A stretch of DNA of 64,000 nucleotides. Origin: an uncultured Saprospirales bacterium. GTDB lineage: Bacteria; Bacteroidota; Bacteroidia; Chitinophagales; Saprospiraceae. The stretch is from the NCBI GenBank assembly GCA_937926355.1, contig CALAZP010000071.1, forward strand, positions 3,295 through 67,294. Reading direction: 5' to 3'. Every line of letters begins with the position of its first letter. Position 1 is the stretch's first letter. Position numbers and translations under genes: made by a program. The notes under the pieces are model-generated. The model was not told the DNA's origin. It made no database searches and was given only the letters and a program-made list of their open reading frames with translations. This document shows, piece by piece, positions 44,692 through 53,460 of this stretch.

Positions 44692-46089
44692 ATGTTCCGA
44701 TTAACCCTAAAGCGGATCCTACAATTTCTACCTGGACTGTTCATCATTTCTATATTAGCATTTATTCTGAATAGTTGGGCCCCGGGGGATGGAGCGGAAA
44801 TTTATCTCAATACTATTTCCAAAGGCAACTTTAGAACTGAGACGGATTCAGAGGAGGTTTATTATGAGACCCGTTCTTTTTTAGGGTTGGACCGTCCCCT
44901 ATTTTATTTTTCTCTATATACTTGGGGAGATTTGCACCCTAACACCTTCTTTAAAGATCGAGATATCCAAAAGACTGCTGAAATTCTGAGCAGTAAATAT
45001 AGAAAACCCAAAGCGGTAACTCAATATGCTGTTTCTTTAATGGAACTAAAAAATATAATACAGGAATACCAATTGCCTGGAGAACTATACCGGATTAGCC
45101 GAATGCTGTTTCAACAACATCAAGAAGATCCCATTAACGCCAATTTAGAATTATTAAATCAATGGATAAACAATAACCCAGAGGTGCCTGGGCTCCAACA
45201 AAAGGTGGCAGATGTCAACGATAGTTTTCATCGTATCAATAAAACTCCCGTTTCCAATTGGCATTTTTTACCTTCAATAACTTGGAATGGCTGGGAGAAT
45301 CAATACCACCTATGGATCACCAGCTGGATTAGGGGAAGCGGTGGTAATTCATTTGCCGACCTTCAACCAGTTGGCAAAAAAATACTAAAAGCACTAAAAT
45401 GGACCCTGGTTTTAAATATAATTTCTATCCTGTTGACCTATATTTTAGCTTTGCCTTTGGGAGTTTTAGGGGCTTACTATCGGGATTCCAAACTCGATAA
45501 AATACTCACGGTGACCCTTTTAAGTTGGTTTTCCATACCTGGATTTTGGATGGCTACTATGGCTATTGTTTTTTTAACTACTCCGGAATATGGTCTAGAC
45601 CTTTTTCCAACGATGGGTCCAGGATATATTGATTCAAATATGAATTGGTGGACTATTTTGAAAATCAGAATGCATCATTTAACGCTACCCATTATTTGCC
45701 TGACATACGGATCTCTAGCTTTCACTGCCAGACAAATGCGACAATCCATGGTTAACGAACTAGATAAAACTTACATCAAACTAGCTAAAACAAAGGGTTT
45801 AACTGAGTGGCAAATTGTTATTCGACATGCCCTACCAAATGCTATTTTCCCCATATTAACCATGTTTGGAGGTATTCTTCCCTCCCTTTTAGCTGGTTCA
45901 GTGGTTATTGAGTATATTTTTAATATCCCAGGAATGGGCAAACTCATGGTAGATGCCATTTTTGGTAGAGATTGGCCCGTGGTTAATTCAGTCCTTATGA
46001 TGGCTGCTTTCTTAACCATGCTAGGGATTCTCGTATCCGATTTATTGTACTATTGGGTAGACCCTAGGGTAAAAATAGATGAGAAATGA
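44692..46089 (+). CDS. ABC transporter permease, DppB/OppB-like with large periplasmic insertion
   Basis: The 465-residue permease is about 150 longer than DppB. The first segment (FLPGLFIISILAFILNSWAP) is followed by a ~200-residue hydrophilic, largely helical region (ending VSNWHFLPSITWNGWENQYH) before the usual membrane core. The core carries the EAA-type loop TYIKLAKTKGLTEWQIVIRH with LPNAIFPILTMFGGIL. The insertion lies where only a short periplasmic loop exists in classical DppB and may interact with the lipoprotein. It overlaps the next gene by four bases (ATGA). Confidence 0.9.
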   Translation: MFRLTLKRILQFLPGLFIISILAFILNSWAPGDGAEIYLNTISKGNFRTETDSEEVYYETRSFLGLDRPLFYFSLYTWGDLHPNTFFKDRDIQKTAEILSSKYRKPKAVTQYAVSLMELKNIIQEYQLPGELYRISRMLFQQHQEDPINANLELLNQWINNNPEVPGLQQKVADVNDSFHRINKTPVSNWHFLPSITWNGWENQYHLWITSWIRGSGGNSFADLQPVGKKILKALKWTLVLNIISILLTYILALPLGVLGAYYRDSKLDKILTVTLLSWFSIPGFWMATMAIVFLTTPEYGLDLFPTMGPGYIDSNMNWWTILKIRMHHLTLPIICLTYGSLAFTARQMRQSMVNELDKTYIKLAKTKGLTEWQIVIRHALPNAIFPILTMFGGILPSLLAGSVVIEYIFNIPGMGKLMVDAIFGRDWPVVNSVLMMAAFLTMLGILVSDLLYYWVDPRVKIDEK

Positions 46090-47243
46090 AACTGGTGTAT
46101 GGATTGTATTTTCTAGTTTTCATTGCCATAGCAGGTGATTTCATTGCTAACGAAAAACCTATTTACATCAAAGTGGAAGGCCAAAGCTATTTTCCTATTT
46201 GGTCAGACCACCAGCCTATGAAATTAACCCTTCAGAGGGGACAGAGGTGGGAAGACCTTCCCTATACTAAAATAATTAGGCCCCTCATTCCGTATTCTTA
46301 CCATACCATTGATCGTAATAATATGGGGTATAAAAGCCCTTTAGGGCCTCAAAATGTACCCTCCCTCCGCTTTTGGCATTGGATGGGTACAGATGGTCTG
46401 GGAAGAGATATCGCAGCGGGAATAATCAGCGGAACACGAACAGCATTATGGGTTGGTCTTATCGCAATGGGAATAGCGGCCCTTATAGGAGTACTCTTAG
46501 GTGCATTGGCTGGGTATTATGGCAATGATGGTTGGCGCGCAAAAAGAGGAATAACTTTAATGGCAATAATGGGAGTCATCCTCGCTTTCTTTGTGGGATT
46601 TTATAGCAGGAGATATTGGTTATTCTATGATAATAATACAACAAACTGGCTTATGAGTTGGGCGATATTTATAGGAATATCGTTGATCTTTATAGGATTG
46701 GGGGTTTTGCTAAGCCGATTATCTTTCTTTTCTAAAAAAATAACTATTCCATTAGATACTTTGATTTTGAGGCTGATAGAAATAGTTAATTCTATACCAA
46801 CTCTTTTGCTCTTACTCGCTCTATTGGCCATCATCCAACAGCCTAGTTTACTTTGGATTATGGGTATTATCGGCTGCTTGGCTTGGACCGGAATTGCTCG
46901 ATTTACTAGGGCAGAATACTTAAGAATTAAAAATTTACCCTACATAGATGCCGCTCGTAATCTAGGATTTTCAGATTTTAGAATCATGTTTAAACATATC
47001 CTACCAAACGCAAGCACCCCCATACTAGTCTCTCTCTCTTTTGGAATAGCCGGAGCAGTTTTATTAGAAGCTTTTCTTTCATTTTTAGGTGTTGGAATTC
47101 CTCCGGAAAAAGTTACCTGGGGTTCTATGCTCAATTCAGCAAGAAATTATTTCCCAGCTTGGTGGTTGGCTCTTTTCCCTGGTGGAATGATATTTTGTAC
47201 TGTATTTTTATTTAACCTCTTGGGAGAAAGAATTAAGTCATAG
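46086..47243 (+). CDS. ABC transporter permease, DppC/OppC-like
   Basis: The 385-residue permease has an N-terminal membrane segment, a ~90-residue periplasmic part (TIDRNNMGYKSPLGPQN), GTDGLGRDIAAGIISGTRTA, and an additional membrane pair near residues 155-215 (LMAIMGVILAFFVGFYSRRY, IFIGISLIFIGLGVLLSRLS). The EAA loop is YIDAARNLGFSDFRIMFKHI, and the core ends SFLGVGIPPEKVTWGSMLNS. It forms a channel with the DppB-like permease. No ATP-binding subunit is encoded nearby, so one must be supplied from elsewhere. Confidence 0.9.
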   Translation: MKLVYGLYFLVFIAIAGDFIANEKPIYIKVEGQSYFPIWSDHQPMKLTLQRGQRWEDLPYTKIIRPLIPYSYHTIDRNNMGYKSPLGPQNVPSLRFWHWMGTDGLGRDIAAGIISGTRTALWVGLIAMGIAALIGVLLGALAGYYGNDGWRAKRGITLMAIMGVILAFFVGFYSRRYWLFYDNNTTNWLMSWAIFIGISLIFIGLGVLLSRLSFFSKKITIPLDTLILRLIEIVNSIPTLLLLLALLAIIQQPSLLWIMGIIGCLAWTGIARFTRAEYLRIKNLPYIDAARNLGFSDFRIMFKHILPNASTPILVSLSFGIAGAVLLEAFLSFLGVGIPPEKVTWGSMLNSARNYFPAWWLALFPGGMIFCTVFLFNLLGERIKS

Positions 47244-47306
47244 GCAGGCAATGAATAGGCCCATTCACCATTTCAAAAGATTTATTTTTTACCTAAGTGT
47301 TGAAAC

Positions 47307-47531
47307 TTAATTCAAAGAGATGAAACCTTTGGCAATTAAGTATGGAATCAATATATAGAGAATAGAATCCCTAATCAAATAATAGGCGATAATCAAAACC
47401 ACTACCTTCCAACCTTTCTTTTTTAACAGTGACTTAAAACCCTCATTTTTCCAAATAGCCACATAATCCTTTATAATTTTAGGAACCTTAAGAAAGCTAA
47501 AACCTCTTTTTTTTTCTTCTTTTTCTAACAT
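47307..47531 (-). CDS. Small putative membrane protein
   Basis: The 74 residues are basic at the N-terminus (LEKEEKKRGFSFLKVPKIIK), then GFKSLLKKKGWKVV, then a hydrophobic C-terminal stretch (VVLIIAYYLIRDSILYILIPYLIAKGFI), enough for one or two spans. I recognise no family. It stands alone between convergent and divergent neighbours, so the support is only its sensible composition and lack of overlap. Confidence 0.55.
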   Translation of the reverse strand: MLEKEEKKRGFSFLKVPKIIKDYVAIWKNEGFKSLLKKKGWKVVVLIIAYYLIRDSILYILIPYLIAKGFISLN

Positions 47532-47622
47532 TACCTCGTTCTAAATTCATTCTCATCTAATACCCGATTCCGGTCAAAATGTTCACTTCTAATTAAATAT
47601 TTACCCTTTCCGAAAAAAAAGT

Positions 47623-47651
47623 GGCTAATCCTCCAATAATTAGGCTTTTTT
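47623..47651. terminator. Possible bidirectional terminator hairpin upstream of HU
   Basis: GGCTAAT at 47623-47629 pairs with ATTAGGC at 47639-47645 with one mismatch. A run of eight A (47613-47620) precedes the stem and six T follow (47646-47651). It could end transcripts in either direction and insulate the HU promoter 12 bases further on. Confidence 0.4.
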
Positions 47652-47662
47652 GGAAGAAAAGC

Positions 47663-47693
47663 TTTGTAATGATAAATTGACAGTCTATTTTTG
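47663..47693 (+). promoter_or_regulatory. Promoter of the HU gene (Bacteroidota -33/-7 type)
   Basis: TTTG at 47663-47666 and TATTTTTG at 47686-47693 are separated by 19 bases. Both boxes match the Bacteroidota consensus (TTTG, 19-21 nt, TAnnTTTG). The ATG at 47723 is 29 bases downstream. This is the best promoter in the window. Confidence 0.75.
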
Positions 47694-47722
47694 GCAAGAT
47701 TTCTAAATCAAAACTAATTATA

Positions 47723-47995
47723 ATGAATAAGGGAGATCTTATTAACAAAGTTGCTGAGGGTGCTGGATTAACAAAAGCTCAAGCTACTGAAGCACTTAAC
47801 TCTGTTTTAGGTGGCATTTCTGATGCACTTAAGCAAGACGACAAAGTCACTTTAATCGGCTTTGGAACTTTTTCTGTGAGCATGCGTGAAGCACGTATGG
47901 GAAGAAACCCTCAAACTGGTGCTGAAATTAAAATTCCAGCTAAGAAGATGGTTAAATTCAAACCTGGTAAAGAATTGAGTGATTCTGTTAATTAA
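47723..47995 (+). CDS. hup: HU family DNA-binding protein
   Basis: The 90-residue nucleoid protein starts MNKGDLINKVAEGAGLTKAQ and carries DKVTLIGFGTFSVSMREARM with GRNPQTGAEIKIPAKKMVKF, the HU dimerisation and beta-ribbon DNA-binding arm. It bends and compacts DNA. It has a strong promoter upstream and a strong terminator downstream. Symbol hup is used generically. Confidence 0.96.
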   Translation: MNKGDLINKVAEGAGLTKAQATEALNSVLGGISDALKQDDKVTLIGFGTFSVSMREARMGRNPQTGAEIKIPAKKMVKFKPGKELSDSVN

Positions 47996-48016
47996 TCCAA
48001 CATTTTTAATTCCAGG

Positions 48017-48050
48017 AAGGGTAATTCGCAATTCGGATTACCCTTTTTTT
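48017..48050 (+). terminator. Intrinsic terminator of the HU gene
   Basis: AAGGGTAATTCG pairs with CGGATTACCCTT (12 bp, including one T-G pair) around the loop CAATT, followed by seven T. The next gene starts only 15 bases after the T-run, which leaves no room for a normal promoter between them. Confidence 0.85.
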
Positions 48051-48064
48051 ATCAATCAGCTTAT

Positions 48065-49207
48065 ATGAAATTTGCAACACAAGTCATCCACGCAGGTATT
48101 CATCCGGATCCTACAACAGGAGCTGTAATGACGCCTATTTATCAAACTTCAACCTATGCTCAATCCGCACCAGGTGAGCATAAAGGCTACGAGTATGCAA
48201 GAACGCAGAACCCCACTAGATCTGTTTTGGAGGCTAATTTAGCTGCTCTAGAAAGTGGAACTCATGCCATTGCATTTAGTAGTGGGTTAGCCGCTTTAGA
48301 TGCGGTTATGAGACTATTGGAGCCTGGAGATGAAGTCTTGGCAACTAATGATTTGTATGGAGGTTCCTACCGGCAATTGACCGCAGTGCACCAACGGTTT
48401 GGAATTAAATCCAGATTTGTCGACATGTATCAAGTAGATCATCTGGAGTCACAAATACAAAGCAACACCAAAATCCTTTGGGTGGAAACTCCAACTAACC
48501 CAATGTTAAATATTATAGATATTCAAGCCATCTGTAATATCGCCAAAAAAAAGGGTATCCTCTGCTGTGTAGACAATACATTCGCGTCTCCTTATCTACA
48601 GCAGCCATTAACTTTAGGAGCTGATATGGTTATTCATTCTGCCACTAAATATCTGGGAGGTCATTCTGATGTTGTTCTCGGGGCAGTCATTGTCAACAAT
48701 AAAGATTTAGCGGATCGCTTGTACTATATACAAAATGCTGTGGGAGCCATTCCCGGTCCTCAAGATTGTTTTCTAATTCTAAGAGGTATAAAGACCCTAC
48801 ATCTTAGGGTGGAAAGATCCTGTCAAAATGCTTCACAAATTGCACAATTTCTAAAAACGCACTCCAAAGTTTCCAAAGTATATTACCCAGGCCTTCCAGA
48901 TCATCCTAATCATTCCATTGCAGCTCAACAAATGAGAGATTTCGGCGGAATGGTATCTTTCGATTTACACGATGATCGCCCAGAGAATGCCTTAGCTATA
49001 CTTAGTAATACCCATTTATTTACCTTAGCAGAATCACTAGGAGGTGTAGAGTCCTTAATTGGTCATCCTGCATCTATGACCCATGCATCTATTCCCAAAG
49101 AAGAACGATTGAAAGTTGGCCTAACCGATTCCCTAATCAGACTCAGCGTCGGAGTAGAGGACGTGGAGGATTTAATAGCAGACCTAAATAAAGCACTGGG
49201 AGAGTAA
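48065..49207 (+). CDS. Cys/Met metabolism PLP-dependent enzyme (cystathionine gamma-lyase/synthase family)
   Basis: The 380-residue enzyme has MKFATQVIHAGIHPDPTTGA, VMTPIYQTSTYAQSAPGEHK, YARTQNPTRSVLEANLAALE and SSGLAALDAVMRLLEPGDEV. The PLP-lysine motif is VIHSATKYLGGHSDVVLG. It acts in transsulfuration, either as cystathionine gamma-synthase or lyase; metB and metC/CGL-type enzymes cannot be distinguished here. The ESLGGVESLIGHPASMTHAS signature is typical. It follows the HU terminator after 15 bases, so readthrough may be its supply. Confidence 0.95.
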   Translation: MKFATQVIHAGIHPDPTTGAVMTPIYQTSTYAQSAPGEHKGYEYARTQNPTRSVLEANLAALESGTHAIAFSSGLAALDAVMRLLEPGDEVLATNDLYGGSYRQLTAVHQRFGIKSRFVDMYQVDHLESQIQSNTKILWVETPTNPMLNIIDIQAICNIAKKKGILCCVDNTFASPYLQQPLTLGADMVIHSATKYLGGHSDVVLGAVIVNNKDLADRLYYIQNAVGAIPGPQDCFLILRGIKTLHLRVERSCQNASQIAQFLKTHSKVSKVYYPGLPDHPNHSIAAQQMRDFGGMVSFDLHDDRPENALAILSNTHLFTLAESLGGVESLIGHPASMTHASIPKEERLKVGLTDSLIRLSVGVEDVEDLIADLNKALGE

Positions 49208-49885
49208 TCAATTTTTACTCCCGATTAACTTTAATGCCGCACGAGCAAATCGCTCTCCTAAAATACGATACCCCTCTGGAGTTAAATGAAGGTCATTTTC
49301 AATATCATGGCCTAGATGATTAAGACCATCGTTTAAATCATCCGTATCTACCCAATCAAAATATGGTTTTGCACCTCCAACCTTTACTTGAATGTCTCTA
49401 ATTAACGTCCAGTGTGGATAACGGTCATTATTTAAATCAAAGTCATTGATTCGACCTATTATAAAGTGGATTTGATCAAACTGAAGATCATTAGATAATC
49501 TTTGGTACACCGACCATAATTGTTGTTCGTATATCGTACCAAGCTCCTCCCGAGCATCCCTTTCCCCCTGCATCCAAATAAACGAAACGGATTTTAATTT
49601 TTCAACAACTAAATTTTTGCTATTTATTTTTTGCAATAAAGAATCATACAACGCATGGGGAGGTAGCCACTGTCTTATAGGTTGTCCACCGTGAGCATCT
49701 TTTACCACCACTATATTCTCTGTTCCAAGAGAATTTTCTAAAAATGGAATAAAGGTTTGTGTTTCGTCCATTCTTGCCATATTGGATTGGCCTGAAAGTA
49801 TAAATAAGTGCTGCCCTTCCCCTTTTTGAACATGAACCAACAGAAGGATGATAAATACCAGATAGATTTGATGGCTACTTTTCAC
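49208..49885 (-). CDS. SGNH-type esterase (sialate O-acetylesterase domain), exported
   Basis: The 225-residue protein has a signal peptide (IYLVFIILLLVHVQKGEG) and begins HLFILSGQSNMARMDETQ, the GQSN block with the nucleophile Ser of sialate O-acetylesterase-like enzymes. It has FIWMQGERDAREELG and ends with a DLHLTPEGYRILGERFA block carrying the catalytic His. It likely removes acetyl groups from periplasmic or exogenous glycans; the substrate is not defined. The stop abuts that of the PLP enzyme, convergent. Confidence 0.9.
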   Translation of the reverse strand: MKSSHQIYLVFIILLLVHVQKGEGQHLFILSGQSNMARMDETQTFIPFLENSLGTENIVVVKDAHGGQPIRQWLPPHALYDSLLQKINSKNLVVEKLKSVSFIWMQGERDAREELGTIYEQQLWSVYQRLSNDLQFDQIHFIIGRINDFDLNNDRYPHWTLIRDIQVKVGGAKPYFDWVDTDDLNDGLNHLGHDIENDLHLTPEGYRILGERFARAALKLIGSKN

Positions 49886-49939
49886 GTGTTTTTATATGGA
49901 AATTAATAATTTAGAGTATTATAAAGTAAAATAGCTCAA

Positions 49940-50377
49940 ATGAATGCAGATTTTATTTTTAATCTAAGCAATACCATAGCGCTAATTGGATGGCTCATTC
50001 TTATTTTAGTTCCGCAACAATGGATTTGGAAGGATAAATTAATCATTGGTATACCCGTTACTGGATTGGCTATTTTATATGTAATTGGTCTGAGCAGTGG
50101 CTTCCAAATAGAAGATTTTGAGCAATTCTCTTCTTTAGATGGTATTATGGGCATGTTTGGAAACCAATTAGCAGTAGCTACAGGATGGGTCCATTATTTA
50201 GCCTTCGATTTGATGACTGGGCTTTGGATTAAAAATAATGGACATCTACACCAAATCAACAAATGGTTGCTCATTCCTTGCTTGCTATTTACCTTCTTTT
50301 CTGGTCCTTTTGGATTGCTGTTGTACTTCATTTTAAGAGCTATTCACACTAAAAATCTTTTTCCTTCGAATTACTAG
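49940..50377 (+). CDS. ABA4-like (DUF4281) membrane protein
   Basis: The 145-residue membrane protein has about four spans. The family landmark is present: GMFGNQLAVATGWVHYLAFD followed by LMTGLWIKNN, and the end LLLYFILRAIHTKN. Plant ABA4 is needed for neoxanthin synthesis; bacterial members have no established role, and a link to carotenoid metabolism is only a possibility. It is divergent from the SGNH esterase, with 54 bases between them. Confidence 0.85.
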   Translation: MNADFIFNLSNTIALIGWLILILVPQQWIWKDKLIIGIPVTGLAILYVIGLSSGFQIEDFEQFSSLDGIMGMFGNQLAVATGWVHYLAFDLMTGLWIKNNGHLHQINKWLLIPCLLFTFFSGPFGLLLYFILRAIHTKNLFPSNY

Positions 50378-50678
50378 TCCTTATTCTAAGCTGCTCTCAT
50401 CACAATCAATTTGACCGTGCGGTTCTCAACTTCATAAATTATTATTTTCATTTTTTGCTTTAATCGGGTAAACTTTCGAATTACTTGCTATTTCAAAAAA
50501 TAAGTTCTCTATCCCTATTCCTTTTCTGATTGGCTTGGGATTTCAATTGGTTAATCCTCCATAGGTTCATCTGAGTTCCTTTCTCTTGTTTTCTCTTTAC
50601 AGCTTATTATATTTATTCTCTTGGAGAAAAATAAAAGCATTTTTTTGCCGACAGGCGTCAATCTAATAAATCGTTACA
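50378..50678. other. 301-bp intergenic region, no gene recognised
   Basis: AT-rich, with no credible gene on either strand. The minus strand has a 21-codon open frame at 50386-50451 beginning MKIIIYEVENRTVKLIVM, too short to call a gene. No promoter of the TAnnTTTG type was found in front of the GNAT gene. Confidence 0.7.
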
Positions 50679-51200
50679 TTGGAAATTACCATTGAAAAAA
50701 TTGGATTAAACCAGATATCCTCCTTACAAGAAATTAGTAAAAGCACCTTTCTGGAAACTTTTTATAGTGCTGATGATAAACAGAATATGGAGCACTATTT
50801 GAGTACGGCTTTCTCTTTGGAAACCCTTCGAAATGAGCTTTTGAACCCTGATTCATTTTTTTATTTGGCTTACTGGCAAACCCATATTGTTGGATATTTA
50901 AAGGTTAATATAGGGTTGGCTCAAACAGAGAATATGGGTGAAGATTATTTTGAAATTCAGAGAATTTATGTCGATCGTGATTATCACGGCAAAGGGATAG
51001 GTGAATCACTTTTACAACAGGCATTTTATCTAGCTCAAACCTTTTTAAAAAAATATATTTGGCTTGGGGTTTGGGAAGAAAATTACCGTGCTGTCCACTT
51101 TTATAAAAAGTTTGGTTTTGAGTCATTCGGCACACATACTTTTGAATATGGCTCCAGAATGGATACGGATATACTCATGCGGAAAACTTTATCCTATTGA
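50679..51200 (+). CDS. GNAT family N-acetyltransferase, TTG start
   Basis: The 173-residue protein has the GNAT acetyl-CoA motif YVDRDYHGKGIGESLLQQAF and a late VWEENYRAVHFYKKFGFES. It acetylates an amine of unknown identity. The start is a TTG: homology begins at once (MEITIEKIGLNQISSLQEIS), an in-frame TAA lies at 50667-50669, and the next ATG would remove 36 residues including the first helix. It is one of few convincing non-ATG starts in the window. Confidence 0.9.
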   Translation: MEITIEKIGLNQISSLQEISKSTFLETFYSADDKQNMEHYLSTAFSLETLRNELLNPDSFFYLAYWQTHIVGYLKVNIGLAQTENMGEDYFEIQRIYVDRDYHGKGIGESLLQQAFYLAQTFLKKYIWLGVWEENYRAVHFYKKFGFESFGTHTFEYGSRMDTDILMRKTLSY

Positions 51201-51269
51201 TTTTGAGTTGGAAATAGCTTAATATTGCTGGAACTTCGGATGCCTTAATCAATCTTTTTAATCTATTAT

Positions 51270-52361
51270 ATGGACGAAGAAGTTTGCCTTCTGGGTCTTT
51301 CTCAGATTTCAGGTATTGGGCCTATTCTAGCTAGAAATCTTTTGGAGGCCTTTGGTTCGGCTCGTGAAGTATTTTCAGCTACAAGAGCTCAGTTACTTAG
51401 TATACCTGGAATTGGGCCACAGTTGGTAGATAATATTTACGAAGGAATTGATCCCTCTAATCTTGCAGAAAAATTAAAGTTAATCCGAAAAAGGGGAATA
51501 AAAATTATTCCATTTACAAGTACTAACTATCCAAGAGAATTAAGCCAAATCAAAGACAGTCCGCTTTTTATTTACTTTAAAGGGCAAAATACCCTTTTGA
51601 ATAAAAACCCTATGGTGGCTATCGTTGGAACGCGCAATCCGAGCAGGTATGGGAAGATTCAATGCCAAAAAATAATAGAGGAATTATCTGCTTATGATGT
51701 AACTATTGTTAGTGGTTTGGCGTATGGAATTGACGCCATTGCGCATCAAACAGCCCTATCCTGTGACTTGTCGACCATAGCTGTATTGGGGGGTGGATTT
51801 GAACATATTTATCCCAATGACCATAGGAATTTGGCTGAAAAGATTTTTCAATCAGGTGGATTGATCAGTGAATATCCCCCAGATCAAAAAGTAGAAAAGG
51901 AACATTTTCCAATGCGGAATCGCATCATTGCTGGTCTTTCCTCTGCAGTTCTTATCATTGAAACTGCAACAAAAGGAGGTTCAATAATTACCGCTGGATT
52001 AGCCAATGAATATTTCAAGGAAGTCTTTGCACTTCCGGGTTCTGTACAAAATGCTAAATCCAAAGGTTGCCATAGCCTTATAAAAAGAAATATAGCTGCA
52101 ATATTTGAAAATGGTCATGATGTGGCTGTTCAAATGGGATGGGAAAAGAAAAAAAATAACTTAGTCTTAAAGATTGAAATCAATGAAGATGAAAAAAGAA
52201 TTCTAAATTTGATAGACTTCGTGAGTCCCAAGGATTTTAATAGTTTGATGCAAAAAACTTCCTTTGAAGGAGGTTATTTAAAAGCCCTACTTTTGGAATT
52301 GGAACTCAAGAACCTGATAATTAGTTTACCAGGTAATCAATATATTCTTAACCACAAATGA
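51270..52361 (+). CDS. dprA: DprA, DNA-processing protein
   Basis: The 363-residue protein has an N-terminal helix-hairpin-helix part (ISGIGPILARNLLEAFGSA), a DprA Rossmann-like domain (PMVAIVGTRNPSRYGKIQCQ, IVSGLAYGIDAIAHQTAL, AVLGGGFEHIYPNDHR, KEHFPMRNRIIAGLSSAVLI) and a C-terminal winged helix. It loads RecA on incoming single-stranded DNA in natural transformation. It precedes the alkaline phosphatase gene by seven bases. Confidence 0.96.
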   Translation: MDEEVCLLGLSQISGIGPILARNLLEAFGSAREVFSATRAQLLSIPGIGPQLVDNIYEGIDPSNLAEKLKLIRKRGIKIIPFTSTNYPRELSQIKDSPLFIYFKGQNTLLNKNPMVAIVGTRNPSRYGKIQCQKIIEELSAYDVTIVSGLAYGIDAIAHQTALSCDLSTIAVLGGGFEHIYPNDHRNLAEKIFQSGGLISEYPPDQKVEKEHFPMRNRIIAGLSSAVLIIETATKGGSIITAGLANEYFKEVFALPGSVQNAKSKGCHSLIKRNIAAIFENGHDVAVQMGWEKKKNNLVLKIEINEDEKRILNLIDFVSPKDFNSLMQKTSFEGGYLKALLLELELKNLIISLPGNQYILNHK

Positions 52362-52368
52362 GCAATTC

Positions 52369-53457
52369 ATGAAACTACGAGTTTGTTTTCTTTTCTTAAT
52401 CACAGCTGTCTTTTTCCAAGCGGGATGGGGTCAATCCAATTACACCGCCAAAAAACCGAAGAATATTATTTTACTAATAGGGGATGGGATGGGATTAAGT
52501 CAAATCTCTGCGGGCCTTTATGCTAATGGTAATTATTTGAATTTAGAGCGTTTTCCATTTATAGGGATTCATAAGAGTTATTCAAGTGATAACCTAATTA
52601 CAGATTCTGCTGCAGGAGCTACTGCATTTTCCATTGGAAAAAAATCGTACAATGGTGCGATTGGGGTAGATCAGGATACCGTTCCGGTAAAAACAATTCT
52701 CGAAGAAGCTGAAGGTAAAGGATGGGCAACTGGTTTGGTAGCCACCTCAACTATTACCCATGCAACCCCTGCTTCATTTATCGCCCATGTATCTTCTAGA
52801 AATATGCAAGAAGCTATTGCAGCTCAATTTCTCAACACAGAAATTGATTTTTTTGTAGGTGGAGGACAAGATTTTTTTGAAAATAGAAAAGAGGACGATA
52901 GAAATATTTCTCAGGAACTTCGCGATAAGGGGTATCAAATCACGAACATTGATGAAATTCCCTTTGCTCAAATTTCCTTTGATGGAATAGATAAATTTGG
53001 ATACTTTACTGCAGCTGGAAGTCCTGAAAAATTAGTAGAAGGTAGAGATTATTTGATTCAAGCCGGAAATAGGGCAGTTGAATTTTTAAATAAAAAAAGT
53101 GAAAAGGGGTTTTTCTTAATGATTGAAGGAAGTCAAATAGATTGGGGAGGTCACGCTAATGAATCAGATTATATCATTACAGAAATGATTGAATTTGACG
53201 AGCTCATTGGGGACATTCTCGATTATGCTAAGCAAGATGGAGAAACTTTAGTCATCGTTACTGCTGATCACGAAACCGGAGGATATTCAATTAATCCGGG
53301 TTCTACTTTTGATACGATCATACCCGGGTTTACCACTACCTATCATACGGGTACCATGATTCCTGTTTTTGCCTTTGGCCCAGGTTCAGAGCATTTCGCT
53401 GGCATTTATGAAAATACTGCTATATACCACAAAATGAAAGCAGCATTGGGTTGGTAA
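52369..53457 (+). CDS. Alkaline phosphatase
   Basis: The 362-residue exported protein has a signal peptide (LFLITAVFFQAGWGQ). Metal and active-site motifs follow: NIILLIGDGMGLSQISAG, then ITDSAAGATAFSIGKKSYNG (nucleophile Ser in DSA), ATPASFIAHVSSR, FLMIEGSQIDWGGHAN and VTADHETGGYS. It hydrolyses phosphomonoesters in the periplasm, using zinc. It overlaps no neighbour and follows dprA after seven bases; no Pho-box was recognised. Confidence 0.95.
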   Translation: MKLRVCFLFLITAVFFQAGWGQSNYTAKKPKNIILLIGDGMGLSQISAGLYANGNYLNLERFPFIGIHKSYSSDNLITDSAAGATAFSIGKKSYNGAIGVDQDTVPVKTILEEAEGKGWATGLVATSTITHATPASFIAHVSSRNMQEAIAAQFLNTEIDFFVGGGQDFFENRKEDDRNISQELRDKGYQITNIDEIPFAQISFDGIDKFGYFTAAGSPEKLVEGRDYLIQAGNRAVEFLNKKSEKGFFLMIEGSQIDWGGHANESDYIITEMIEFDELIGDILDYAKQDGETLVIVTADHETGGYSINPGSTFDTIIPGFTTTYHTGTMIPVFAFGPGSEHFAGIYENTAIYHKMKAALGW

Positions 53458-53460
53458 ATG

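Noticed and set aside
50386..50451. 21-codon minus-strand frame beginning MKIIIYEVENRTVKLIVM as an antitoxin or remnant gene
   Set aside because: Too short, no partner toxin, no promoter; I cannot separate it from chance.
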